From positions 1 through 24,179 of the IMG/VR virus record IMGVR_UViG_3300030107_001279: a stretch of 24,179 nucleotides of DNA, one strand, 5' to 3'. Of this stretch, positions 6,874 to 12,849 are shown piece after piece. Each line of letters begins with the position of its first letter. The first letter of the stretch is position 1. Made by a program: the position numbers and the translations under genes. The stretch is from a virus. The notes beneath the pieces were generated by a model. It was not told where the DNA came from and did no database searches. It saw only the letters and a list, made by a program, of their open reading frames with translations.

Positions 6874-8253
6874 TCAGGTCCATCCACCTGCCGCAACAGA
6901 TTTTATATCCCGCCTTTGCAAAATCATTGCTCCTTCACCTGCACTAGTTATGTGTAACATAAGATACTGAAGGGCTTCAGCAATATGTGAATGTTTATTT
7001 TTTTCTATGGTGCCGTTCTTCTGATGGTATCTATACCCTCCCATCATTGCCGCTTTAAGATTAGTACAGCTGGAGTCCATAAGAAATGCCGAGTCGCCAT
7101 CTACATGCCGCATAAGAAAATCGTCAACTGAATTTAACCTTGCAGATATATTATTAGTTTTTGCAGGGAATACCCTGAACCCTTCTGCCTTTATAATATC
7201 TACCGCACTACGCTCATCCGTTTGTGCTCTCTGCACACCGGCTGGGTCTGTAACAATAATTACAGGTGCACCTGAAAACTTTTCATATATAAGCGGTTTA
7301 AGTACCGATCTTACAAATCTCTGCACACCCATATCAAAACTGACAGCTTCCCCCAGTATAAGTGCTCTACCCCTAGGATCCTGTTGCCCGATAACAGCAG
7401 CAGGTGTCAAACCTAAATCCATACCCACAACTATAGGACGTACGCCATTAATAATAGAACGCACAGGCTCTTTAGCCATATGGTAGTCAGGTCTGAAATA
7501 TTTATACACAGGCTGTCCAGCTGAACTTAACCCATATTCACCATCAATATACACACGTATATATTCTTCCGATCTACCTTGAGTATCGTAGTACCCATCC
7601 GGAAGGTTTTCAATATTTTCCGCAAACGTACTCCTGCCGGAGGGTTGTTTAAAAACATCCCAGCCGTTGTCATTCTCACTGACTCCGTCAACTGGACTGA
7701 GCTTTTCCATCTGGTAGTACCACCAAGTGTCCATTGTAGGAGGGTTCGTGTCTCCCCACATTCCGAACCATGTGGGGCCACCGTCCTTTGATGATGGGAA
7801 ACGACCAATACGTTTAGACATGGCGTCCACAATGTCAGGGTGTATATCGCGACACTCATTGAACCACGCAAAAGTTAACTCGAGTGAGTTAAGGTTAGCG
7901 ACATCATCTGCGTCGTCCAGTGCTCGAAACATAACTTCGCACTCGACGTCACCGACTTTAAAGAAATATGTCTTAGTTGTACGCATAAACTGCCCGCACG
8001 GCCCTGGCGGGAACCAGTCGAGAAAAGTTTTAATAGTTGTATCCTGCAACTGCCTAGCAGTTTCACGTACCACTGCCGCCCGAGTTCGTCGGATTCCATT
8101 CTTATCTGGTTCCTGCATGGAAGCACGACGTATTACCTCAAAAGAACATGCTACAGATTTGCCCGATCCTACAGGGCCCATAAACGCCCTCATTTTTTGG
8201 TCGGACTCCATAAACTTTTTTGCAGTATACGAGGGTGTATAGTCTATATCCAA
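6874..8253 (-). CDS. terL: Terminase large subunit
   Basis: The 459-aa packaging motor that pumps and cuts DNA. The ATPase half has Walker A GPVGSGKS (26-33), Walker B ending in the catalytic Glu (LTFAWFNE, Glu133) and a WGDTNPP coupling motif (166-172). The RNase H-like nuclease half has Asp279 (GMDLG), Asp336 (TDPAG) and the C-terminal KHSHIAEALQY motif. The start is TTG at 8253, with GGAGA six bases upstream; no ATG fits, and the previous gene ends three bases away. The downstream hairpin probably ends or attenuates the transcript. Confidence 0.93.
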   Translation of the reverse strand: MDIDYTPSYTAKKFMESDQKMRAFMGPVGSGKSVACSFEVIRRASMQEPDKNGIRRTRAAVVRETARQLQDTTIKTFLDWFPPGPCGQFMRTTKTYFFKVGDVECEVMFRALDDADDVANLNSLELTFAWFNECRDIHPDIVDAMSKRIGRFPSSKDGGPTWFGMWGDTNPPTMDTWWYYQMEKLSPVDGVSENDNGWDVFKQPSGRSTFAENIENLPDGYYDTQGRSEEYIRVYIDGEYGLSSAGQPVYKYFRPDYHMAKEPVRSIINGVRPIVVGMDLGLTPAAVIGQQDPRGRALILGEAVSFDMGVQRFVRSVLKPLIYEKFSGAPVIIVTDPAGVQRAQTDERSAVDIIKAEGFRVFPAKTNNISARLNSVDDFLMRHVDGDSAFLMDSSCTNLKAAMMGGYRYHQKNGTIEKNKHSHIAEALQYLMLHITSAGEGAMILQRRDIKSVAAGGWT

Positions 8254-8256
8254 TAT

Positions 8257-8541
8257 TTATCTCCCTATCCCGTAAGGCATAACTACAAATTTTTTACGCT
8301 TCTTATTACCACGGGCTATTTTTATCTTATAGGAAACTCCGTAATCATCAAGAAGCTTTGTAAAAACCTGGCAGTTTTCCATATCAGCAAATTCTGCTGC
8401 AGGGGACCCTTCAAAATAACTAGTTAAACTATCTGTTATCTTCGATGGAAGATTGGACTGTGGTTGACGCTTCATGTTCAACGACAGGTCCTGTTCGTTC
8501 AAGTTCGTTTCCGAGGTTAATTGTAATTCTAACTCCGCCAT
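8257..8541 (-). CDS. Small protein between terminase subunit genes, unknown
   Basis: The maximal frame gives 94 aa from ATG 8541, overlapping the end of terS by 113 bases. An internal ATG at 8475 would give 72 aa with a shorter overlap. Neither has a convincing Shine-Dalgarno site, so the start is undecided and coupling to terS is likely. The C-terminus is basic (KIKIARGNKKRKKFVVM). No domain recognised. It ends three bases before the TTG of terL, so it is almost certainly in the same message. A DNA-binding or terminase accessory role is a guess. Confidence 0.55.
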   Translation of the reverse strand: MAELELQLTSETNLNEQDLSLNMKRQPQSNLPSKITDSLTSYFEGSPAAEFADMENCQVFTKLLDDYGVSYKIKIARGNKKRKKFVVMPYGIGR

Positions 8542-8914
8542 TATTACCGTCTACAATATTATCATTCTTTGGCTCTAACCCACTCCATTTTATCGTGTGT
8601 TTAATTAGATCAGCCTTTACAGCCGCGTTTACTTCCGGATTATGTATCATTGTCCATGAAGTTGTAAGCAGTTCTTCGGCCTGTGCCCGTGCCTTTAACC
8701 TAAAAGTCATGCCTTCTTCCCGTATACTAGTACGGTAGCCTTCGACTTTCTTTAGAAATATGGGATCTTTATTATATCTTAGCATGTCATCAGCGCAAAT
8801 CCGATGTCTGGCAAATACTTCTTCAGTAGTTTCTCCGCTGCCCTCAAGCATAAGCGCAATATCAAAAGCTAATCTGTCTGACCACTTGGTGTGTTTCAAA
8901 GGTAAGCTGTCCAT
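8429..8914 (-). CDS. terS: Terminase small subunit (putative)
   Basis: A 161-aa protein with an N-terminal HTH-like region (LAFDIALMLEGSGETTEEVFARHRICADDMLRYNKDP, about 15-52), a helical middle (REEGMTFRLKARAQAEELL) and a KADLIKHTIKWSGLEPK segment typical of small terminases near the oligomerisation domain. It is the first gene of the leftward block and precedes terL with one small gene between. TerS recognises the packaging site and loads terL. There is no Shine-Dalgarno sequence; the bases before the ATG are AT-only, and a promoter lies so close that the message is probably leaderless. Confidence 0.78.
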   Translation of the reverse strand: MDSLPLKHTKWSDRLAFDIALMLEGSGETTEEVFARHRICADDMLRYNKDPIFLKKVEGYRTSIREEGMTFRLKARAQAEELLTTSWTMIHNPEVNAAVKADLIKHTIKWSGLEPKNDNIVDGNNGGVRITINLGNELERTGPVVEHEASTTVQSSIEDNR

Positions 8915-8920
8915 ATTTTT

Positions 8921-8951
8921 AGTATATACTTATTTTATTTATAAGTGTCAA
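8921..8951 (-). promoter_or_regulatory. Leftward (packaging/head) promoter, probably leaderless
   Basis: On the minus strand TTGACA (8951-8946) is followed after 17 bases by TATATA (8928-8923), or after 19 bases by TATACT (8926-8921). The ATG of terS starts 6-8 bases after the -10 element, where transcription would begin. It is the only clear promoter candidate for the leftward genes. Confidence 0.65.
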
Positions 8952-9121
8952 GGCTATGCGCTAACTATACACGTTCATTTTTTCGGCACTTAGTATAAGA
9001 GGCTTACGTATACCGGGTAGGGGTCATAAAACGCCAGTCCGACTACCCCCCCGACACACCCGACACACTAAAAGTTATAGATAAAATACCTATCTCTGTA
9101 ATCCGCAGAAATGCTGGTGAT

Positions 9122-9149
9122 TTGACTTTTTTTTACAATCATGTATAGT
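9122..9149 (+). promoter_or_regulatory. Rightward early promoter upstream of the 133-aa gene
   Basis: TTGACT (9122-9127), a 16-base spacer and TATAGT (9144-9149) match the sigma70 consensus well. The 11-mer GGTGATTTGAC covering the -35 region (9116-9126) recurs exactly at the other rightward promoter (10263-10273). Transcription would start near 9156, giving a leader of about 75 bases that contains a strong hairpin. Confidence 0.7.
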
Positions 9150-9186
9150 TATATCATCAGCAAATCAAGCAAGACTGATATAACCT

Positions 9187-9212
9187 GCACAGGCTACCTG
9201 TGTAGTCTGTGC
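9187..9212 (+). other. 5'-UTR hairpin before the early gene
   Basis: GCACAGGCTAC (9187-9197) and GTAGTCTGTGC (9202-9212) pair over 11 bases with one G-U pair and a CUGU tetraloop. It ends nine bases before the AGGAG ribosome site of the 133-aa gene. It could protect the 5' end of the message, present the ribosome site, or be a protein-binding site. It has no T-run, so it is not a terminator. Confidence 0.65.
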
Positions 9213-9231
9213 GCAACATAGAGGAGATAAT

Positions 9232-9633
9232 ATGTTATATTATCCTGTTAAGTTGTCCACTCCGGCAACTAATAATTTTGTCAAGCTAACTTATGATAAG
9301 TCTAAGCCTAGCATGACAGTTAAGCCAACTCATACGGATGAGCAAGTCAAGGCATTCTTTCTTGCAGTGCTTGCAAATCCTAGAAGTGTAGGACGTTTGT
9401 TACATAACTACAGTTTCTGGTTTTGTGACGTTCAGCTTAAAGCTAAGCCGGAGACAATTAATCCTGTCTCATTAGAGTGGGCGGCTAAATATTTAAAGAA
9501 GAATGGCGATAAGCTATTCTTCAGCATGACGTACCGAAAAGGATCTTGGAACCCATGCTTAAATATTTCTCTGACTCCAAGAGAAGAAATTCTAACTCTT
9601 GGTACTAAGCAAGAAGAAGAGCTTGTACTGTAG
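9232..9633 (+). CDS. Early protein of unknown function, 133 aa
   Basis: First gene of the rightward block, with a strong AGGAG-ATAAT-ATG start behind its own promoter and leader hairpin. The product is mixed alpha/beta, with basic N-terminal half (LTYDKSKPSMTVKP), a Phe/Trp-rich middle (NYSFWFCDVQLKAKP) and an acidic end (TKQEEELVL). I recognise no domain. It is isolated from the main rightward genes by two hairpins and 613 bases of AT-rich DNA, so it is separately regulated and may be a host-takeover or replication-control protein; that is inference from position. Confidence 0.72.
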   Translation: MLYYPVKLSTPATNNFVKLTYDKSKPSMTVKPTHTDEQVKAFFLAVLANPRSVGRLLHNYSFWFCDVQLKAKPETINPVSLEWAAKYLKKNGDKLFFSMTYRKGSWNPCLNISLTPREEILTLGTKQEEELVL

Positions 9634-9651
9634 TCAGGCGCACAACAATAT

Positions 9652-9677
9652 GGGTCAGGAGCTTCAACTCCTGGCCC
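9652..9677 (+). other. 10-bp hairpin between the 133-aa gene and the membrane peptide
   Basis: GGGTCAGGAG (9652-9661) and CTCCTGGCCC (9668-9677) form a 10-pair stem (one G-U) with a six-base loop. No T-run follows; instead the AAAGGA ribosome site of the 24-aa gene starts a few bases later. It may stabilise the upstream message or control the small gene rather than terminate. Confidence 0.6.
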
Positions 9678-9692
9678 AAGAAAGGAAACACT

Positions 9693-9767
9693 ATGGAAAT
9701 ATTCTTTTTCACTATCTTTATTGTAGGCATCATAGCATTCTTCGTCTACAAACAACCTAGAAAATAA
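9693..9767 (+). CDS. 24-residue single-span membrane peptide
   Basis: ATG at 9693, with AGGA seven bases upstream, encodes 24 residues: MEIFFFT, then a hydrophobic run (IFIVGIIAFFVY), then a basic KQPRK end. This is one membrane helix with a positively charged tail, which by the positive-inside rule predicts the C-terminus in the cytoplasm. It is packed between a hairpin and a terminator in one short transcript with the 133-aa gene. Phage peptides of this kind can be holin-like, superinfection-exclusion or membrane-signal proteins; which applies here is unknown. Confidence 0.6.
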   Translation: MEIFFFTIFIVGIIAFFVYKQPRK

Positions 9768-9780
9768 CACAACATGGATT

Positions 9781-9829
9781 GAGCTGGCTTCATGCTGGCT
9801 CTTTCCTCTTTCTTTTTTATTTTTATTTC
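9781..9829 (+). terminator. Intrinsic terminator of the short early transcript
   Basis: GAGCTGGC (9781-9788), loop TTCAT, GCTGGCTC (9794-9801): an eight-pair stem with two G-U pairs, directly followed by a long T-rich tract (9802-9829). It ends the transcript of the 133-aa and 24-aa genes. Confidence 0.75.
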
Positions 9830-9830
9830 T

Positions 9831-9856
9831 CCCCCCCTATACCATAAATCGGGGGG
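9831..9856. other. C-run/G-run inverted repeat
   Basis: Seven Cs (9831-9837) face six Gs (9851-9856) across a 13-base AT-rich loop. No T-run follows on either strand. It directly follows the T-tract of the terminator and may back it up or mark the left edge of the AT-rich region. It is the third C6/G6-type hairpin in this genome. Confidence 0.45.
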
Positions 9857-9960
9857 TCCTCGCTCAATATACCACGCGTGTACTGTTCCAATACTGGGTG
9901 ACATACTTCAGGTTATTGTATAGTATGGGGTCGAGGTACTGTCTAGTTACTGTCATAAAT

Positions 9961-10261
9961 ATACAATCTACATAATCTAGGTGTTACTTGACATAACGTA
10001 ACCATATTTAGATTATAATACTATACATTATTATGTGTATACTATGAGTGTATAGCTAGTATTGTGCTATTATACACCATATAAATTAATCTATATAATC
10101 TAAATAATCTACGTTTTTTATATATATCCTATACTAATTTTTATATTGAGATAATATATATAATTTTCGGTACGTCATATTACTTTTAGATTAATAGATT
10201 TTATAGATTATTTACTGTTAAGTACTTGATTTTATTATAACTATACAATCTAAATAATTGT
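9961..10261. repeat. Iteron-like array of AATCTA/TAGATT, 9-base spacing
   Basis: AATCTA starts at 9965, 9974, 10088, 10097, 10106 and 10247. Its complement TAGATT starts at 10009, 10187, 10195 and 10204. Within clusters the spacing is 9 bases (once 8), giving a nonamer close to TAATCTAWA. Three sites share a 19-base unit close to ATAYAATCTAMATAATCTA (9961-9979, 10093-10111, 10243-10261, the last diverging at its end). Direct plus inverted clusters on both sides suggest an initiator or regulator binding array. Confidence 0.65.
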
Positions 10262-10268
10262 CGGTGAT

Positions 10269-10297
10269 TTGACAAATTTTTGAAAATCGGCTAAAAT
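10269..10297 (+). promoter_or_regulatory. Main rightward promoter
   Basis: TTGACA (10269-10274), a 17-base spacer and TAAAAT (10292-10297) form a near-consensus sigma70 promoter. The -35 lies in the 11-mer GGTGATTTGAC shared with the promoter at 9122. The last repeat of the array ends eight bases before the -35, so a protein bound there could control it. It probably drives the long rightward operon. Confidence 0.75.
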
Positions 10298-10380
10298 GAG
10301 GAGCGAAACAATTTCGCAGTATATAGTGCCTTTATAATATAGGTACTGTATAATAACCTTTTATTATATGGAGAATATAT

Positions 10381-10752
10381 ATGACAGTATATAATGGTAA
10401 TGTTAAGATACAAGTAATGGCTGAAGCTAGAAGGCTAACAATAGTACCAGCTTCTGATACTGACACTGTTACTGTGTACAATAACGATGGTAGTAATGGG
10501 GCATTAGATGCTATGGCTTGTTATACAGCAATGAAGAAGGCTAGTATGGATGAAGCTATATGTAAGAAGTATAATATCAAAGGTATGCAGACACCATTTA
10601 ACCCTAATGGCAATGGTAATATACCTACTATTATGATTAAAGAGCGTAAGAATAGTGATGGTAGTATTAGTAAGTCTGTATATATGGCATTATTCAATGA
10701 TAAAAAAGAGCCTCGTAAAGCCACATCAAAGGCAGTAGACCTCTCATTATAG
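10381..10752 (+). CDS. Early protein of unknown function, 123 aa
   Basis: First gene after the main rightward promoter, with GGAG seven bases before the ATG. The product has a beta-rich N-terminus (VKIQVMAEARRLTIVPASDTDTVTVYNNDG), an Ala-rich helix, an Asn/Gly-rich loop (NPNGNGN) and a Lys-rich C-terminal half. No domain recognised; no membrane segment. The first-expressed position suggests a highly made early protein, possibly one acting on host or phage DNA, but nothing proves it. Confidence 0.7.
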   Translation: MTVYNGNVKIQVMAEARRLTIVPASDTDTVTVYNNDGSNGALDAMACYTAMKKASMDEAICKKYNIKGMQTPFNPNGNGNIPTIMIKERKNSDGSISKSVYMALFNDKKEPRKATSKAVDLSL

Positions 10753-10843
10753 TACCAATACCATTCATTGTATTAGCTGGTATAACCTACTGGCTAATAC
10801 TAACCAACAATAATTCAATGATGTTTAATTAACGGAGAATATA

Positions 10844-11068
10844 ATGAACAATAAATCAACCTTTATACAATCGTTTAATATTAGAGATGCTTATGTATCT
10901 TTAAGTAAACATACTACTACTATACCTGAACTTAATGGTGGTGTAGGTGTAGTGTACAGGGTCAAGTTACAACGACCTTGTAGTAAACCAAGAGTATATG
11001 ACAGTATGCTACTTAATAATGCCTTTGGTATATTCCAACAGTTAAGAAGGGGATTAGAGAATGAGTAA
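10844..11068 (+). CDS. Small early protein, 74 aa, unknown
   Basis: ATG with GGAG seven bases upstream. The middle is a basic beta-like segment (GVVYRVKLQRPCSKPRVYD) and the end a helix (NAFGIFQQLRRGLENE). No recognised family. It overlaps the next gene by eight bases, so both are likely coupled. The base composition matches its neighbours. Small genes at this point of a phage early operon often act against host functions; this is context only. Confidence 0.65.
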   Translation: MNNKSTFIQSFNIRDAYVSLSKHTTTIPELNGGVGVVYRVKLQRPCSKPRVYDSMLLNNAFGIFQQLRRGLENE

Positions 11069-11288
11069 TAGGCAACAGTATAAAGGTGCTAATCACTATA
11101 AGGTTAGCATCTATTATCAGGATGATAATGACGACAATGGACAGTACAGTACTTGGGTAGTAAGTGATAACCTTACATCAAGTGGTAATGTCAAGTATTA
11201 CTTCTATAAGAAGATGGCATATATTGACTACAATAAAAGAGTCAAGTCTATCAAGGCTTATAGTAAGGCAATACGTAATGGTAAGTAA
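11061..11288 (+). CDS. Small Tyr/Asn/Asp-rich early protein, 75 aa
   Basis: Starts inside the end of the previous gene (ATGAGTAA). The 75-aa product begins with a polar, acidic part (YYQDDNDDNGQYSTW) and ends in a strongly basic helix (YNKRVKSIKAYSKAIRNGK). No family recognised. A nested hydrophobic frame beginning at 11278 overlaps its last codons. Confidence 0.62.
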   Translation: MSNRQQYKGANHYKVSIYYQDDNDDNGQYSTWVVSDNLTSSGNVKYYFYKKMAYIDYNKRVKSIKAYSKAIRNGK

Positions 11289-11445
11289 GCTATTACGAGC
11301 AATCAAAGTGTTAGTACTGTGTGTAGGTATATATGCAGTACTAACCTACCTATTCATACAGTATATTAACTACAATAATTGCTGTGATGATTACCCTATT
11401 AATCTTAATGATACCTTTTGGTGTCCTTGTGATAGCGAGAGGTAG
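11278..11445 (+). CDS. Small single-span membrane protein, 55 aa
   Basis: ATG 11278 overlaps the end of the previous gene by 11 bases. The protein has a basic start (MVSKLLRAIK), one hydrophobic helix (about 10-28, VLVLCVGIYAVLTYLFIQY), then a Cys/Asn/Asp-rich tail with CC and CPC motifs. The longer frame from 11164 lies entirely inside the previous gene and is not preferred. The topology is N-in with the Cys-rich tail outside. It is a candidate holin- or exclusion-like protein; the lysin gene is about 4.4 kb downstream. Confidence 0.5.
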   Translation: MVSKLLRAIKVLVLCVGIYAVLTYLFIQYINYNNCCDDYPINLNDTFWCPCDSER

Positions 11446-11449
11446 TAGT

Positions 11450-11635
11450 ATGCGAGAGGTGATAGGTAAGAGATTGTTTATGCTACGAAATAAAAACGAT
11501 AACACATTAGTAAAGGATGAGAATGGCAACGACCTTTACTTCAGTAACAAGATGATAGCCAAACAACATAGGCAGGTAGGGCAAGTAGTAACCTACGGCA
11601 TTGACCATAACAGATATAAAGGAGGTAAAAGATAA
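11450..11635 (+). CDS. Small basic protein before the MoxR gene, 61 aa
   Basis: ATG 11450 is preceded by GAGAGG seven bases upstream and lies five bases after the previous stop. The frame stays open back to ATG 11387 and GTG 11384, which would add a hydrophobic N-terminus (ITLLILMIPFGVLVIA); that version overlaps the 55-aa gene. The shorter protein is basic, with a KDENGNDLYFSNKMIAKQ middle. Its TAA overlaps the ATG of the MoxR gene (TAATG), whose GGAGG lies in its last codons. Function unknown. Confidence 0.55.
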   Translation: MREVIGKRLFMLRNKNDNTLVKDENGNDLYFSNKMIAKQHRQVGQVVTYGIDHNRYKGGKR

Positions 11636-12633
11636 TGCGAGCCGAACTATTAAAGAACACACTTAAAGATTTATATATAGCTAAACGTGCAACAATGATA
11701 GAGAGTGAGCCTGGTGGGGGCAAGACAGAGATAGTAGGACAAGTTGCTAAAGAACTAGGGGTTGGGTTTATCCACAAGCATATACCTACCATGCTAGTCG
11801 AGGACTTTGGTATTCCGTTTCCTACTGGTGATGCACTAACCTACAAGATACAGTCTTGGTTTCCACGTGACCCTAACTGGGAAGGTATATTATTGTTTGA
11901 TGACTTCAAGCAGACAGGTAATGACCTTCAAAAGGTAGTCGCTAACATCATTCAAGCTCGAGAATTGCACGGCTTGTACCTACCAAGAGGTTGTCAGGTA
12001 GTTATGACAGGTAATCGTACACAGGACAGGGCAGGTTCACATAAGATGCTTACCCACTTGAGTAACAGATATACTATCCTTACTCTTGATACTCACATAG
12101 ATGACTGGACTAAGTATGCTATTGACCGAAGACCTGTACCTGTAAAGCCTGAAGTTATTTCCTTTGCACGTTTCAGACCTAACCTACTGCATGACTTTGA
12201 TCCACAACGAGAGTCCAACCCTACACCACGTGCTTGGGTTGAGGGTGTTAGTGACCTGCTTGGTACTGTGCCACCTGAGTCAGAGTATGAAGTGTTCAAG
12301 GGTGCTGTCGGTGATGGTGCGGCATCAGAGTTTATGGCTATGCTTAAGACACATAGACGTTTGCCTGACCCACAGAGTATCATTGACAATCCAATGACGG
12401 CAAGGGTAGCTGATGGTGAGGACAAGAACATGGTTAACTATGCTCTTGCCGGGGCACTATCACACCGAGCAAACAGAGAGAACTTTGGGAACATAATCAA
12501 GTACACTAACAGATTACCTGATGAGTTTAGTGTACTAACTGTAACTCTTGCCATGCGTAGAGATGTTACACTATCAGAAACACAAGCGTTTACTGACTGG
12601 TCTGTTACAGTTGGCAACGCAGTATTATTCTAG
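11635..12633 (+). CDS. MoxR/CobS-type AAA+ ATPase
   Basis: A 332-aa AAA+ protein. Walker A is SEPGGGKT (24-31), Walker B LLFDD (86-90, DD in place of the commoner DE), sensor 1 is VVMTGNR (Asn127), and a following LSNR (Arg145) is a likely arginine finger. The long, flat arrangement matches MoxR-family ATPases, which form hexamers that work with VWA-domain partners (RavA-ViaA, CbbQ-CbbO, CobS-CobT). The gene is followed by three co-directional genes ending in a VWA protein. The substrate remodelled is unknown. Confidence 0.85.
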   Translation: MRAELLKNTLKDLYIAKRATMIESEPGGGKTEIVGQVAKELGVGFIHKHIPTMLVEDFGIPFPTGDALTYKIQSWFPRDPNWEGILLFDDFKQTGNDLQKVVANIIQARELHGLYLPRGCQVVMTGNRTQDRAGSHKMLTHLSNRYTILTLDTHIDDWTKYAIDRRPVPVKPEVISFARFRPNLLHDFDPQRESNPTPRAWVEGVSDLLGTVPPESEYEVFKGAVGDGAASEFMAMLKTHRRLPDPQSIIDNPMTARVADGEDKNMVNYALAGALSHRANRENFGNIIKYTNRLPDEFSVLTVTLAMRRDVTLSETQAFTDWSVTVGNAVLF

Positions 12634-12642
12634 GGGGTATCT

Positions 12643-12840
12643 ATGAGAGTTGAAGAATTACTAGAGTATATAAATGCAAATGATGGAGATATAACAGCCA
12701 TCAACATCAATGATAACACAGACAAAGCTACCCTGAGAGGGGTAGCAGGAAGTGCAGAGTGTTTTAATGATGACATACTAGCCTTACCAAAAGGTAAGTA
12801 TATTTTAATGAGAGCAATAGAAACAATAACAATAGATTAG
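12643..12840 (+). CDS. Small acidic protein in the MoxR-VWA cluster, 65 aa
   Basis: GGGGG precedes the ATG by five bases. The protein is acidic, beginning MRVEELLEYINANDGDITAI, with a likely helix-strand start and a Lys-containing GKYILMRAIETITI strand near the end. No domain is recognised. It sits ten bases after moxR and nine before the middle protein gene, so it belongs to the same message and may serve the same complex. Confidence 0.6.
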   Translation: MRVEELLEYINANDGDITAININDNTDKATLRGVAGSAECFNDDILALPKGKYILMRAIETITID

Positions 12841-12849
12841 GAGGTATAT

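Larger units (their letters stand above)
8915..9231. other. Divergent intergenic control region
   Basis: This 317-base stretch without a gene separates leftward packaging genes from rightward early genes. It holds the leftward promoter, the rightward promoter (9122-9149) and the 5'-UTR hairpin (9187-9212). Around 9018-9054 there is a C/G-tract inverted pair (GGGTAG ... CTACCC) followed by repeated CCCGACACAC-like text (CCCCCGACACACCCGACACAC). Regulator binding sites are likely, but none is identified. Confidence 0.6.
9768..10380. other. 613-base non-coding AT-rich region, candidate origin
   Basis: No credible gene is seen here. The order is: terminator, C/G inverted repeat, about 100 bases of mixed sequence, the repeat cluster (9961-10261), a consensus promoter (10269-10297), and an 80-base leader. 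The leader contains a weak stem (GTGCCT 10326-10331 with AGGTAC 10341-10346). Inside the repeat zone GTGTATA occurs at 10035 and 10048, with its complement TATACAC at 10071. High AT content, repeats and location near the divergence point fit an origin or operator array. Confidence 0.55.

Noticed and set aside
7727-8242. Plus-strand frame of 171 codons
   Set aside because: Lies wholly antisense to terL, which has all terminase motifs; Ser/Arg-rich product with no family signal.
9432-9770. Minus-strand frame of 112 codons across the 133-aa and 24-aa genes
   Set aside because: Crosses both hairpins and opposes two genes that have good ribosome sites.
9988-10019. TTGACA and TATAAT as an extra promoter in the repeat region
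   Set aside because: The spacer is 20 bases, too long for a normal sigma70 promoter, and no gene follows closely.
11164-11277. Long N-terminal extension of the 55-aa membrane protein
   Set aside because: Entirely inside the 75-aa gene; the ATG at 11278 gives a normal short overlap.
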